NCBI GenBank assembly: GCA_013152325.1
Contig: JAADGN010000079.1
Coordinates: 551-63,512, forward strand
Source: Chloroflexota bacterium
Lineage (GTDB): Bacteria; Chloroflexota; Anaerolineae; Anaerolineales; Villigracilaceae
Length of the DNA: 62,962 nucleotides
Direction: 5' to 3'
Below the pieces are notes generated by a model. That model searched no databases. It saw only the letters and a program-made list of their open reading frames with translations, and was not told the DNA's origin. The number at the start of each line of letters is the position of its first letter. The stretch's first letter is position 1. This document shows positions 8,163-16,730 of this stretch, piece after piece. Both the position numbers and the translations under genes were made by a program.

Positions 8163-10325
8163 TTAAATCTTTCCCAGGCCGCGCAGCACGCGCTCCGGTG
8201 TGAGCGGGAATTCGTCGAACCACACCCCGGTTGCGTCGTGGACGGCGGCGGCGACAGCCGGGGCCAGCGGCAGGAAGGGCAGTTCGCCCACGCCGCGTGC
8301 GCCCCACGGCCCGATTGGATCAGCGACTTCAACGATGACCGACTCAACCTTTTCGGGGATGTCAAGAATCGTGGGCAGCAGGTAGGTGCTCAATTGATCG
8401 GTCAGCACCCGCCCGTCATGGGTTTTGAAGTCTTCCAGTATGGCGTAACCCTGGGCCTGCACCACGCCGCCTTCGATTTGCCCTTCCACCAGGGCGGGAT
8501 TGATGGCCTTGCCGACGTCATTGGCGGAGACCACGCGCACCAGCCGCACCTGTCCGGTTTCGGTGTCCACTTCCACTTCCGCGGCCTGCGCCACGTACGC
8601 GTAGGCGAAGTTGGGCATCGAGTGACCGGTCTCCTTGTCGAAGGGGGTGGTCTTGGGGGCCAGATATTTGTACTCAGCGATGGCTGGACGTTCCTCCGCC
8701 TGCCACTTTTCGAGCGCCCGTTCCGCCGCGCCCTTGATGGCGTTCCCGGACATGAAGGTCATGCGCGAGGCCGAGACGCTGCCGGAGTTGCCCATTTTGG
8801 CCGTGTCGGATACGATCAGCGTGACTTTTTCGAACGGCACGCCGACCGCCTCGGCGGCCATCTGGGTCATCACGGTATGTGTACCTTGCCCGACTTCCGC
8901 TGCTGCGTGATAGAGCACCACGTGTTCAATTTCTCGTTCGCCGTGCAGTTCAATCCGCGCCCAGCAGTTTTCCTGATAACCAAACGAGAAGCCGACGTTT
9001 TTGAAGCCGCAGGCGAAACCGCGACCGCGTTTGATGTGCGAACGTTTGTCTTTCGGACGCTCGGACGTTTTCTCCCACCCGAACTTTTCCGCCGCCGCTT
9101 CAATGACCTGCACGACGCTGACCGGACCCGGGGCTGGCGTGCCCACGCCAAGCGTATCCCCGTCCCGCAGCGCGTTGCGGTGCCGAAATGCCACCGGGTC
9201 CATGCCGAGGGCTTCGGCCAGTTTGTCCATTTGCATCTCGGCCAAAAAGAGCGCCTGCGGCGCGCCAAAGCCGCGAAAAGCAGCGCCGGGCGGATGGTTG
9301 GTATATACGCCGTAGACGTCGTTCTTGACGTTGGGGATAAAGTACGGGCCGGTGGCTGTGATGGTCGCGTTGCCGAGCACTTTATTGCTGGTGTACATGT
9401 AGGCTCCGGCGTCGCCGATGATCTCGGTCTCTGCCGCGACCAGTTTGCCGTCTTTGGTTGCGCCCCATTTGGCGCGCATTACGGCGGGGTGCCGCTTGCC
9501 GTGCCCAATGATGGATTCCTGCCGCGTCCAGATGGTTTTCACCGGACGCTGCAATTTCCAGGCAGCCAACGCCAGCGTGATCTGGACGGACATATCTTCC
9601 CGGCCGCCGAATGCGCCGCCGATGGCCGGATAAATGACGCGCACCTGCTCATCTGGCAGGCCCAGCGCGTGGGCGATCTGCTCGCGGTCTACGTGCGCCC
9701 ATTGGCCGCCGGCCTCGACGGTCACGCGGCCCTCCTCGTCGATATAGGCCAGGCCAGCTTCGGGCTGCAAATAGGCGTGCTCCTGGGAAGGCGTGCGGTA
9801 TTCGCTCTCGATGATCACGTCAGCTTGGGCGAATCCGGCTTCCACATCTCCCTTGCGGATTTTGTAATGCACGCAGATGTTGGAATCGCCGATCTCTGCA
9901 TGGACGCGCGGCGCATCGGGCTGCATGGCAGCTACCGGGTCTGTGACGACCGGCAGGTCTTCGTATTCCACCTCGATCAGGTCACGGGCCGCCGCGGCGG
10001 CCTCGACGGTCTCGGCTACGACGATGGCTACCTGGTCGCCGACAAAGCGCACCACGTCGCCGCACAACACGGGTTGATCCTGCCATTGCAGGCCATACTC
10101 GTTGACCGGAACGTCTTTGGCGGTGTATATCGCCACCACGCCGGGAACGGCTTCGGCCTTGCTGGCGTCGACGCCCAGCACGCGGGCGTGCGGACGACCG
10201 GCAAACAGGGTTTTCATGTACAGCATCCCGGGCAGGGACAGGTCGCCGGAGTAGGGCGCTTTGCCGGTCACTTTGCCCAGGGCGTCAATGCGGGGGAGAG
10301 ATTTGCCGATGATATTTGTGGTCAT
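8163..10325 (-). CDS. Xanthine dehydrogenase family, molybdopterin-binding subunit
   Basis: A 720-residue large subunit of a molybdenum hydroxylase. It binds the molybdopterin cofactor and hydroxylates an aldehyde or N-heterocycle. The Ald_Xan_dh_C domain is at about residues 15-125. The cofactor domain includes IGGAFGGREDMSVQITLALA, GAAFRGFGAPQALF, AAEVGQGTHTVMTQMAAEA and, near the end, GARGVGELPFLPLAPA, whose Glu matches the catalytic Glu of the family. There is no signal peptide. It lies eight bases after the small membrane-protein gene and is partnered by the fused FAD/2Fe-2S subunit. The CoxL loop (AYRCSFR) is absent, so CO dehydrogenase is unlikely. The substrate cannot be assigned. Confidence 0.93.
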   Translation of the reverse strand: MTTNIIGKSLPRIDALGKVTGKAPYSGDLSLPGMLYMKTLFAGRPHARVLGVDASKAEAVPGVVAIYTAKDVPVNEYGLQWQDQPVLCGDVVRFVGDQVAIVVAETVEAAAAARDLIEVEYEDLPVVTDPVAAMQPDAPRVHAEIGDSNICVHYKIRKGDVEAGFAQADVIIESEYRTPSQEHAYLQPEAGLAYIDEEGRVTVEAGGQWAHVDREQIAHALGLPDEQVRVIYPAIGGAFGGREDMSVQITLALAAWKLQRPVKTIWTRQESIIGHGKRHPAVMRAKWGATKDGKLVAAETEIIGDAGAYMYTSNKVLGNATITATGPYFIPNVKNDVYGVYTNHPPGAAFRGFGAPQALFLAEMQMDKLAEALGMDPVAFRHRNALRDGDTLGVGTPAPGPVSVVQVIEAAAEKFGWEKTSERPKDKRSHIKRGRGFACGFKNVGFSFGYQENCWARIELHGEREIEHVVLYHAAAEVGQGTHTVMTQMAAEAVGVPFEKVTLIVSDTAKMGNSGSVSASRMTFMSGNAIKGAAERALEKWQAEERPAIAEYKYLAPKTTPFDKETGHSMPNFAYAYVAQAAEVEVDTETGQVRLVRVVSANDVGKAINPALVEGQIEGGVVQAQGYAILEDFKTHDGRVLTDQLSTYLLPTILDIPEKVESVIVEVADPIGPWGARGVGELPFLPLAPAVAAAVHDATGVWFDEFPLTPERVLRGLGKI

Positions 10326-10332
10326 GTTTGGG

Positions 10333-10752
10333 TTATCTCTTGTACTTTTTTATTTTACGTCTGGGGGGCGGCATGTCTCGCGGGCCGTAGCGCGGCGGAC
10401 CGACCACGCGGTACATCATGGCGTAAACCAGCGACACGACGCTTCCAAGGATGACAAGCAAGACGAAGGCCAATACTAGCGTCGCTTCCAGGTCTGTCCA
10501 GCCATATATTGTGCTGAGAGCCGGCCTGATCGCAGGGATGTACTCCCAGAGAAACGGCGGCAGGCTTGGCGGCCCGAGGAGCTGCCAGGGGACCTGTTTT
10601 TTGACCGCATCGTTCGTGAGCAACACTGCAGCGCCGGCGTAAGAGATCACCGGCAGGATCAAGCCGATCAAACAGCCGATGCCGCGCCAGGCTGGGTGGA
10701 GATTTTTAGGCTTCTTCGGGACCGCTCTTTGATATTGTCCGTATCTTCCCAT
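10333..10752 (-). CDS. Small membrane protein of unknown function
   Basis: A 139-residue protein with a basic N-terminus, a helix at about residues 25-45 (GCLIGLILPVISYAGAAVLL), a Pro-rich amphipathic middle, a helix at about 92-115 (LVLAFVLLVILGSVVSLVYA) and a highly basic tail (PPPRRKIKKYKR). A GAGGTG site precedes the ATG. It lies between the two hydroxylase subunit genes and is translated with them. I do not recognise the family. A membrane anchor for the hydroxylase is a guess based on position only. Confidence 0.7.
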   Translation of the reverse strand: MGRYGQYQRAVPKKPKNLHPAWRGIGCLIGLILPVISYAGAAVLLTNDAVKKQVPWQLLGPPSLPPFLWEYIPAIRPALSTIYGWTDLEATLVLAFVLLVILGSVVSLVYAMMYRVVGPPRYGPRDMPPPRRKIKKYKR

Positions 10753-10767
10753 TCAGCACCTCGTGTG

Positions 10768-12186
10768 CTACTTGAGTTTGCCGGCGTCTTCGACCGCCTG
10801 CACGATCTTGTAGTAGCCTGTGCAGCGGCATAAATTGCCGGTGATGGCTTGCTCGATCTCGTTCCGGGTTGGCTGCGGTCGCGCTTCCAATAATTTCGCC
10901 GCCGACATGATGAAGCCCGGCGTGCAGTAACCGCACTGCACCGCGCCATCGTGGACAAAAGCATCCTGCACGGGATGAAGCTGCTCTTTGTTTGCCAGCC
11001 CCTCAATGGTGACGATTTCCGCACCATGCGCACGCGGCGCAGGCACCAGGCAGGCCATTACAGCCTTGCCGTCCAGGAAAACTGTGCAAGCGCCGCATTC
11101 GCCCTCGGCACAGCCCTCTTTGGTGCCGGTCAGTCCGGCCTCCTCGCGCAGCAACCGCAGCAACGTCTTTTCGTGGCCGCTGGTGAAGGTGTATTCTTTG
11201 CCGTTGATCGTTGTTTTGATGGGTTGACCATCTTTTTTATGGACGGTTTTGTGGACGGTGGACGGCGGATGGCCTGCGGTCTGACTGCCCCACAACAGCA
11301 CCGGATCGGACGGGAAATCAGCCTGCTCCTGGCCCTTGAGCAGGGCGCGCAGCCCGCGCGCAGTGATCACCCGCACCATTTCGCGACGATAGGCTGCCGA
11401 GCCGCGAATGTCATCGATCGGACGGGCGGCCTGCATGGTCAACTCGGCTGCGCGGAGAATGGCGTCCTCGTCCAGGGTTTTGCCTGCCAGGTAGGTTTCG
11501 GCCTCCGTCGCGTGGATGATGGTCGGCGCGACGGCTCCCAGCGTGATGGAGGCCGATTTAACGAGGCCAGCTTCAAGTCGGAGCACGAGCGCCACGTTGA
11601 CGACCGAGATGGCCTGGGCGCGGCGCAGCGCCAATTTGATGAACGTCCCGCGCTGATCGGATGTCAGGGCCGGGAAGGCGATGTCTACCAGCATTTCGTC
11701 GCTTTGCATCACGGTTTTGCGCACGCCGGTGTAGAAGTCGCCCAGGGGCACGCGGCGCGCGCCCCGCACCGATTCGAGCGTTACCCACGCGCCGAGGGCC
11801 ATCAGCGGCGTGATGGTGTCGTTGGCGGGCGAGGCTGTGACCAGGTTGCCGGCGACTGTGCCGCGGTTGCGGATCTGCGGCGCGCCCACCTCCCAGGCGG
11901 CGCGTGCCAGCGGGTAGCCGCGCTCGCGGATCAGTTGGGATGCTGCACAGTGGTTGTGCGTGACGAGCGGGCCGAGATGGATGACCTCGTCCTCGTCCAG
12001 TGTGATCCCGTCCAGGCCGGGGATGCGGGTCACGTCGACGAGCGCCTCGATGTCCTTGCGGACGCCGCGCTCCAGTTCGAGGATTAGGTCTGTCCCTCCG
12101 GCGATGATGCGAGCGCGCTCCCCTTTTTGCGCCAAAATTTCAACGGCTTCCTGTGTGGATGTTGGGGTAATGTATTCGTGCCACAT
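10768..12186 (-). CDS. Fused FAD-binding and 2Fe-2S subunit of a molybdenum hydroxylase
   Basis: A 472-residue protein joining two usually separate subunits. Residues 1-280 are the CoxM/XdhB-type FAD domain (ARIIAGGTDLILELE, then TVAGNLVTASPANDT). Residues 320-472 are the CoxS/XdhC-type ferredoxin domain with both clusters: CAEGECGACTVFLDG plus a fourth Cys in MACLVP, and CGYCTPGF with NLCRCTGYY. A linker of about 40 residues connects them. The domain order, FAD first, is the reverse of eukaryotic xanthine dehydrogenase. I place the start at 12186 (MWHEYITPTSTQEAV); codons further upstream lie in a repeat element. It passes electrons from the molybdenum centre to an acceptor and heads the operon. 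Confidence 0.9.
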   Translation of the reverse strand: MWHEYITPTSTQEAVEILAQKGERARIIAGGTDLILELERGVRKDIEALVDVTRIPGLDGITLDEDEVIHLGPLVTHNHCAASQLIRERGYPLARAAWEVGAPQIRNRGTVAGNLVTASPANDTITPLMALGAWVTLESVRGARRVPLGDFYTGVRKTVMQSDEMLVDIAFPALTSDQRGTFIKLALRRAQAISVVNVALVLRLEAGLVKSASITLGAVAPTIIHATEAETYLAGKTLDEDAILRAAELTMQAARPIDDIRGSAAYRREMVRVITARGLRALLKGQEQADFPSDPVLLWGSQTAGHPPSTVHKTVHKKDGQPIKTTINGKEYTFTSGHEKTLLRLLREEAGLTGTKEGCAEGECGACTVFLDGKAVMACLVPAPRAHGAEIVTIEGLANKEQLHPVQDAFVHDGAVQCGYCTPGFIMSAAKLLEARPQPTRNEIEQAITGNLCRCTGYYKIVQAVEDAGKLK

Positions 12187-12197
12187 GGTTTTTTGTG

Positions 12198-12282
12198 TGT
12201 CACTGCGAGGGCCTTGGCCCGAGACAATCTTCGCACCCATAAAGTGAAATTGCCGCGTGCTCTTTGAACACTCGCAATGACA
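12198..12282. repeat. Pair of inverted REP-like elements
   Basis: TGTCACTGCGAG (12198-12209) faces CTCGCAATGACA (12271-12282), and both arms continue inward to a GCAATCT-like part (ACAATCTT, and AAATTGC read on the other strand). This is the layout of the common TGTCATTGCGAG family of dispersed repeats, here as an inverted pair about 85 bases long. It sits just upstream of the FAD/2Fe-2S gene. Confidence 0.6.
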
Positions 12283-12290
12283 GGCTAAAA

Positions 12291-12815
12291 TTATTTTTCG
12301 CTGCCGGTGATGGCTTCGGAGCGGCGATTGAAGGTCTCGGTTGCCTGGCGGGCAATGGCGATCAGGTTGCGGATCGCGGCCGGCAGGCCGTCTTCGTCTC
12401 CCAGGCTGGCTTCCACGTTGTCCAGGGCGTGCCCGATCTGCTCGGCCAGGTCGAAGAAAGCCGCATCAAAGGCGTAGAGCTGCGCCAGCTCTTCTTCGTT
12501 GATCTTGACCGCGTCGAAGAGACCCGAATACCCGTAGGCCGCTGTGCGGACCTTGTCTACGAAAGTGCGCAGTTGAATGGAAGCGCGCTCCATGTCATCC
12601 ATGAGGGCGATCATGCCCTGGCTGACCATGTCCGTTTGCAGTTGCGATGTGCGTTTCCACAATTCCTCGAAGCGGTTGGCGACGGTTTCGCGCAGTAGCT
12701 TGTCGGCCGCGCGGCGGTTTTGCCGTTCTACGTAGCCGTTAAAGCCAGGGATATAACTTGCCAATTTCTTGAAGACGTCTTGGTCTCCGGTTACACGTTC
12801 GAAAAGGTCTGTCAT
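12291..12815 (-). CDS. Helical protein of unknown function
   Basis: A 174-residue acidic protein with no signal peptide or membrane segment. The whole chain looks alpha-helical, with charged heptad-like stretches (NRFEELWKRTSQLQTDMVSQG, and residues 65-90), so a coiled coil or four-helix bundle is likely. A strong AGGAGG site precedes the ATG. It is divergent from the aldolase gene and lies beside the REP-like pair. I do not recognise the family. It may be specific to this bacterial group. Confidence 0.7.
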   Translation of the reverse strand: MTDLFERVTGDQDVFKKLASYIPGFNGYVERQNRRAADKLLRETVANRFEELWKRTSQLQTDMVSQGMIALMDDMERASIQLRTFVDKVRTAAYGYSGLFDAVKINEEELAQLYAFDAAFFDLAEQIGHALDNVEASLGDEDGLPAAIRNLIAIARQATETFNRRSEAITGSEK

Positions 12816-12896
12816 GGTTACCTCCTGAAGTCATATACGAGGAAATGCGGATTTGGTCTCGTTGGGTACTGTCCCATTATAGCCTGAGTTTATGGG

Positions 12897-12902
12897 TATA
12901 AT
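12897..12902 (+). promoter_or_regulatory. Possible -10 box for the aldolase gene
   Basis: A perfect TATAAT lies 52 bases before the chosen ATG. No clear -35 box is found at the right distance, so this is a partial promoter call. Confidence 0.4.
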
Positions 12903-12954
12903 CAAGCTCACGAATTTTCTATTCCGATTCGAACCTTTTTTTCAGGAGTTTTTG

Positions 12955-14370
12955 ATGGCAAACGAACTGAGTGAAATCATGGCGTTGGCGGGGAACAGCC
13001 TGCGTGTGGAGGGAACAACAGTCAATGTGGTTGACGAATCAGCCTTGCGCGCGAATATCGGTAAACTGGTGGAAGTATCTGCCCTGGAGACCGGGGCACG
13101 CCAAGGCTGGGCGCGTTATCTGGTTCGCGCGGCGGCGCTGGAATTGGGGGTTACCCCCTCTTCGATCCACGAGTTGTATATGGCGCGCGGCCGCGGCGAA
13201 GTGCCGTTGACCTTTACTGTCCCGGCCATCAACCTGCGGGCTTTGTCGTTCGACGCGGCGAAAGCCGTCTTCCGCTCGGCAGGCAGGATCGATGCCTGCG
13301 CGTTGATCTTTGAGATCGCCCGCTCCGAGATTGGCTATACCGCGCAGCGCCCGACCGAATACGCGACCAATATCCTGGCGGCCGCGATCGCCGAGGGATA
13401 CCGCGGCCCGGTCTTCATCCAGGGCGACCACTTCCAGGTCTCGCCCTCGCGTTACGCCAATGACCCGGAAGCCGAGCTCCAGACGCTGCGTGACCTGACG
13501 CGCGAGGCCATCGCGGCCGGTTTCTTCAACATCGACGTGGACACCTCCACGCTGGTGGACATCAGCCTGCCTGACGTCGCTGACCAGCAGGCGCTCAATT
13601 CGTCGCTTTCGGCCATGTTCACGGCCTATATCCGTGGGATCGAGCCGCGGGGCGTCACGGTCTCTGTCGGCGGCGAGATTGGCGAGGTCGGCAAGGAGAA
13701 TTCTACTGAGCCGGAATTGCGCGCCTACATGGAACAGTTCAACGCCGAATTGCAGAAGGAATCTCCGGGCGCGGCGGGGCTGAGCAAGATCAGTATCCAG
13801 ACCGGCACCTCGCACGGCGGCGTTGTCCTGCCGGATGGCTCGATTGCCATGGTCAAGGTGAGTTTCGATACACTGCGCGAATTGAGCCGGGTGGCCCGCG
13901 ACTATGGCCTGGCCGGGACGGTGCAGCATGGCGCATCCACGCTCCCGGAGGATGCCTTCGATAAATTTGTCGAGGCCGAGGCCTGCGAAGTCCACTTGGC
14001 GACGAATTTCCAGAACATGTTTTTTGACCATATTCCGGACGAGTTTCGGAAGGAAATTTACGCGTATTTGGATGCCAACTACGCGCACGAGCGCAAACCC
14101 GGCCAGACCGATGAACAGTTCTATTACAAGACTCGCAAGCGCGCGGTCGGGGCCTTCAAGGCGCAGTCCTATGCTCTGCCGGCTGATGTGAAGGCAGGGA
14201 TAGGCGCAGCCTGGGAAGCGAAGTTCGATGATCTTTTCCGGCTCCTGGGTGTGGCGAACACACGCCAGTACGTGGAGAAATTCGTGCAGCCGGTCGTCGT
14301 CCAGCCGAACCTGGATGATTATTTGGGCGACGAGGTCGCAGGGGAAGACGTCAGTGACCTGGCGGATTAA
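12955..14370 (+). CDS. Class II fructose-bisphosphate aldolase family protein
   Basis: A 471-residue zinc-dependent aldolase-type TIM barrel. Metal and substrate motifs are GPVFIQGDHFQVS (first His), FFNIDVDTSTLVDIS, VSVGGEIGEVGKENS, TGTSHGGVVLPDGS (second His) and GTVQHGASTLPED (third His). The length exceeds the usual 280-350 residues because of N-terminal and C-terminal extensions, as in a subgroup known from Chloroflexi and related bacteria. The start at 12955 (MANELSEIM) has CAGGAG upstream; the longer frame from 12892 has no such site and overlaps the -10 box. It probably acts in glycolysis or gluconeogenesis; another ketose phosphate is possible. Confidence 0.85.
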   Translation: MANELSEIMALAGNSLRVEGTTVNVVDESALRANIGKLVEVSALETGARQGWARYLVRAAALELGVTPSSIHELYMARGRGEVPLTFTVPAINLRALSFDAAKAVFRSAGRIDACALIFEIARSEIGYTAQRPTEYATNILAAAIAEGYRGPVFIQGDHFQVSPSRYANDPEAELQTLRDLTREAIAAGFFNIDVDTSTLVDISLPDVADQQALNSSLSAMFTAYIRGIEPRGVTVSVGGEIGEVGKENSTEPELRAYMEQFNAELQKESPGAAGLSKISIQTGTSHGGVVLPDGSIAMVKVSFDTLRELSRVARDYGLAGTVQHGASTLPEDAFDKFVEAEACEVHLATNFQNMFFDHIPDEFRKEIYAYLDANYAHERKPGQTDEQFYYKTRKRAVGAFKAQSYALPADVKAGIGAAWEAKFDDLFRLLGVANTRQYVEKFVQPVVVQPNLDDYLGDEVAGEDVSDLAD

Positions 14371-14378
14371 ATCCATCC

Positions 14379-14888
14379 ATGCCTGTGACTGACCAGGGCG
14401 TCACCCGCGACAGATACATGCTGATTCCCCGCACGTTGATCTTCCTGATGCGCGGGGAATCCGTTTTGCTGCTCAAGGGCGCGCCGACCAAGCGGATTTG
14501 GGCGGACAAATACAACGGCGTGGGCGGGCACGTCGAACGCGGCGAGGACGTTCTTTCCGCGGCCCGGCGTGAATTGCTTGAAGAGACCGGCCTGACTGCT
14601 GACTTGCGCTTGTGCGGCACGCTGCTCGTGGACGCCGAACCGAACGTCGGCATTGGCGTGTACGTCGTTGTTGGGGAATGCCTGCAAGGGGAACCGAGGC
14701 CATCGAATGAGGGTACCCTGGAATGGGTGCCTTTCGCCGATTTGACAGACTATCCGTTGGTCGAAGATGTGGCGCTTTTGTTGGCGCGCATCCGACAAAT
14801 GCGGCCTGACGATCCGCCCTTTGCTGCACGCTCGTTCTATGACGAGGATGGAAATTTGGTCGTGCGTTTTGCGGAGCAGGGCGGCTAA
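14379..14888 (+). CDS. Nudix hydrolase (8-oxo-dGTP diphosphatase-like)
   Basis: A 169-residue Nudix enzyme with a full Nudix box, GHVERGEDVLSAARRELLEE followed by TGL, at about residues 48-70. Such enzymes hydrolyse nucleoside diphosphates linked to another group; the MutT-like layout suggests clean-up of oxidised nucleotides. It begins eight bases after the aldolase stop, so the two are probably co-transcribed. The C-terminus beyond residue 140 includes ARSFYDEDGNLVVRF, seen in related short Nudix proteins. The exact substrate is unknown. Confidence 0.9.
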   Translation: MPVTDQGVTRDRYMLIPRTLIFLMRGESVLLLKGAPTKRIWADKYNGVGGHVERGEDVLSAARRELLEETGLTADLRLCGTLLVDAEPNVGIGVYVVVGECLQGEPRPSNEGTLEWVPFADLTDYPLVEDVALLLARIRQMRPDDPPFAARSFYDEDGNLVVRFAEQGG

Positions 14889-14914
14889 AAATAACGGCAG
14901 AGAAAACAAAAAAG

Positions 14915-14950
14915 GACGCGCAGGCTGCAAACAGCCGCGCGTCTTTTTTT
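14915..14950. terminator. Bidirectional intrinsic terminator
   Basis: A 12-base-pair stem (GACGCGC plus GGCTG against CAGCC plus GCGCGTC, one bulged A) with a CAAA loop is flanked by A-rich sequence on the left and a T run on the right. It can end the Nudix transcript and the convergent kinase transcript. Confidence 0.85.
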
Positions 14951-14959
14951 CTGTTGTTT

Positions 14960-16126
14960 CTACTTTGCCGCGTTTAACGTCATCGTGAACGTGCTGCCCT
15001 GGCCTGGTTTGCTTTCCACGTCCAGCGTGCCGTCGTGCTGCTTGATGACCTGTCGGGTGATGGCCAGCCCGATGCCCAGCCCGCCGAACAGTTCGCCGTC
15101 GCTTTTTTCCAGATGGTAGAAACGGTCGAAGATGAACGGCCGCGATTCGTCCGTGATGCCGATGCCGTGATCCTGGACAGAGACGAAAACCCGCCCGTCT
15201 TTCGTCCCGACGCGGATGTCCACATCCCCGCCGCGCGGGCTGAACTTGACGGCATTATCCACCAGGCAGGTTATGGCGCGCTCCAGACTTTCGGCGTCGC
15301 CGGCGACGAGCGGCAGGGGCCGGTCGGTTTTGATGTGCAGTTTCACGCTTTGTTGCTGTGCGCGCTCATCGTACGCGTCCTTGACGCGGCGGGTAATTTT
15401 ATCTATGTCCACCGGCTGGAAATCAGGCAGCACCAGGTCCATCTCTTGCAAGAAGAGGATGTCGTTGACAAGGGTATTGATTTTTTGGATATTGTGCGCT
15501 ACGGTATCGAGGGTTGTATCCAGCTCATCCGGGGAGACGATCTTGTTTTGAATGAGTTGTAAAAAGCCGCTGGCTGCCATGAGCGGCGTGCGCAGTTCGT
15601 GGGCGATATTGGAAAGAAACTCGCGGCGCGCCAACTCTTGTTCGGCCAATTGCTGGTAAGCCTGTGCCAGTTCGCCAGCCCGCAGACGCAAATCTTCGAC
15701 GGCCATTTCGTCATTTTCCCGCAGGCGGTTGCTGATCTCGCGCACCATCGTCAGCGCGACGCTGCTGCTGTGCTTTAGTACGCGATCGAAGGCCTCTTTG
15801 TTCAATTCCAGCACAACGACTTGCGTTTTTGCTGTGACCGTCGCCGCACGCGGCGCGTTGTGGATCAAGGCCATTTCGCCGAAGAAATCTCCCGGTCTCA
15901 ACGTTTTGAGCAGGCGCACCTCGGTGTTGTTGATGATCTTTGTCACCTTGGCCTCGCCATCCAGGATGACGTAAAAGGTGTCCTCGATCGCGTTTTCTTT
16001 GCACAAGGCTGTGCCGGGTGCGTAGGCGTGCACCTGACTGTTGGCGATCAACTCTTCCACCTCTCCCGGCTTGATGCCGGGAAAGGCGCGCGGGATGATT
16101 TTGCTGGGGGCGCGTCGGGTGGTCAT
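14960..16126 (-). CDS. Cyclic-nucleotide-binding soluble histidine kinase
   Basis: A 388-residue cytoplasmic sensor kinase. Residues 10-130 form a cNMP-binding domain with the phosphate cassette FFGEMALIHNAPRAATVTA, in which Glu and Arg are kept. A coiled-coil linker follows, then HisKA with IAHELRTPLMAASGF (phospho-acceptor His) and HATPase_c with DNAVKFSPRG (N box), DHGIGI (G1) and GGLGIGLAI (G2). No membrane helix is present. The ATG at 16126 is preceded by GGGAGAG; an upstream ATG at 16150 has none. There is no response regulator next to it. It probably couples cAMP or cGMP to an unknown output. Confidence 0.88.
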   Translation of the reverse strand: MTTRRAPSKIIPRAFPGIKPGEVEELIANSQVHAYAPGTALCKENAIEDTFYVILDGEAKVTKIINNTEVRLLKTLRPGDFFGEMALIHNAPRAATVTAKTQVVVLELNKEAFDRVLKHSSSVALTMVREISNRLRENDEMAVEDLRLRAGELAQAYQQLAEQELARREFLSNIAHELRTPLMAASGFLQLIQNKIVSPDELDTTLDTVAHNIQKINTLVNDILFLQEMDLVLPDFQPVDIDKITRRVKDAYDERAQQQSVKLHIKTDRPLPLVAGDAESLERAITCLVDNAVKFSPRGGDVDIRVGTKDGRVFVSVQDHGIGITDESRPFIFDRFYHLEKSDGELFGGLGIGLAITRQVIKQHDGTLDVESKPGQGSTFTMTLNAAK

Positions 16127-16168
16127 GGTTCTCTCCCTTGTCTGCTGCAAGAAAGGTTCGAATATTTG

Positions 16169-16723
16169 TTAGATTTTATCATGAGGCGCAAGCCCGGACT
16201 GTGCTTTGAGCGCCGCTATGACTTCTGGGTGAGTTTCCCATTTGCCGCTTTGATAAACTCGTTTGTCCCAGGGGAAGATGATCAGCGCGTCGCTGACCAA
16301 CGCGGTCAGGTTCGGTTTTGGATTGGCCCAACTATGGCAGACCAGGCTGACGGTCTGGACCCGCTTCGCTCCTCGCTCGCAGACGCGCTGCGCGACGAGC
16401 GAGAGCGTCTCGCCCGTATCCGCGATCTCATCGATCACCGCGACCCGTTGGCCCGCCACCGTTTCGGGAACGTCCACTCGCCAGACAGGATGGTCGAACG
16501 TGACGCGGTCATCCACGCGGCGCGTGATGCGGACGGGATACAATTCCCGCCGCAGCGCGCAGGCTACGGCGGTGGCCGGGAACAATCCCGCGCGGGCGAT
16601 GCCAACGATCAGATCCACTTGCTCGCCAGCCAATGCGACGGTCAGCTTTGCGGCCAGCTCGGCAAAACGTTCCCAACTGATCTCTTCGACGCCTGTCCGG
16701 CGGGCATAATCGTAGCTTTGCAA
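16169..16723 (-). CDS. Phosphoribosyltransferase family protein
   Basis: A 184-residue type I phosphoribosyltransferase. The PRPP-binding motif is VAVIDEIADTGETLSLVAQR, with the usual acidic pair and following TG. The PPi loop region is LIVGIARAGLFPATAVA. It resembles xanthine/hypoxanthine-type enzymes (hpt/gpt-like), which attach PRPP to a purine base. It is cytoplasmic, with no signal peptide. It lies seven bases after the upstream lipoprotein gene. Base specificity cannot be assigned. Confidence 0.85.
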   Translation of the reverse strand: MQSYDYARRTGVEEISWERFAELAAKLTVALAGEQVDLIVGIARAGLFPATAVACALRRELYPVRITRRVDDRVTFDHPVWRVDVPETVAGQRVAVIDEIADTGETLSLVAQRVCERGAKRVQTVSLVCHSWANPKPNLTALVSDALIIFPWDKRVYQSGKWETHPEVIAALKAQSGLAPHDKI

Positions 16724-16730
16724 CGGTGCG

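Noticed and set aside
8115-10454. Long plus-strand frame of 779 codons
   Set aside because: It is antisense to the molybdopterin subunit gene, is His/Arg/Gly-rich and has no family motif.
13039-14376. Long minus-strand frame of 445 codons
   Set aside because: It mirrors the aldolase gene, which has clear motifs and a ribosome site.
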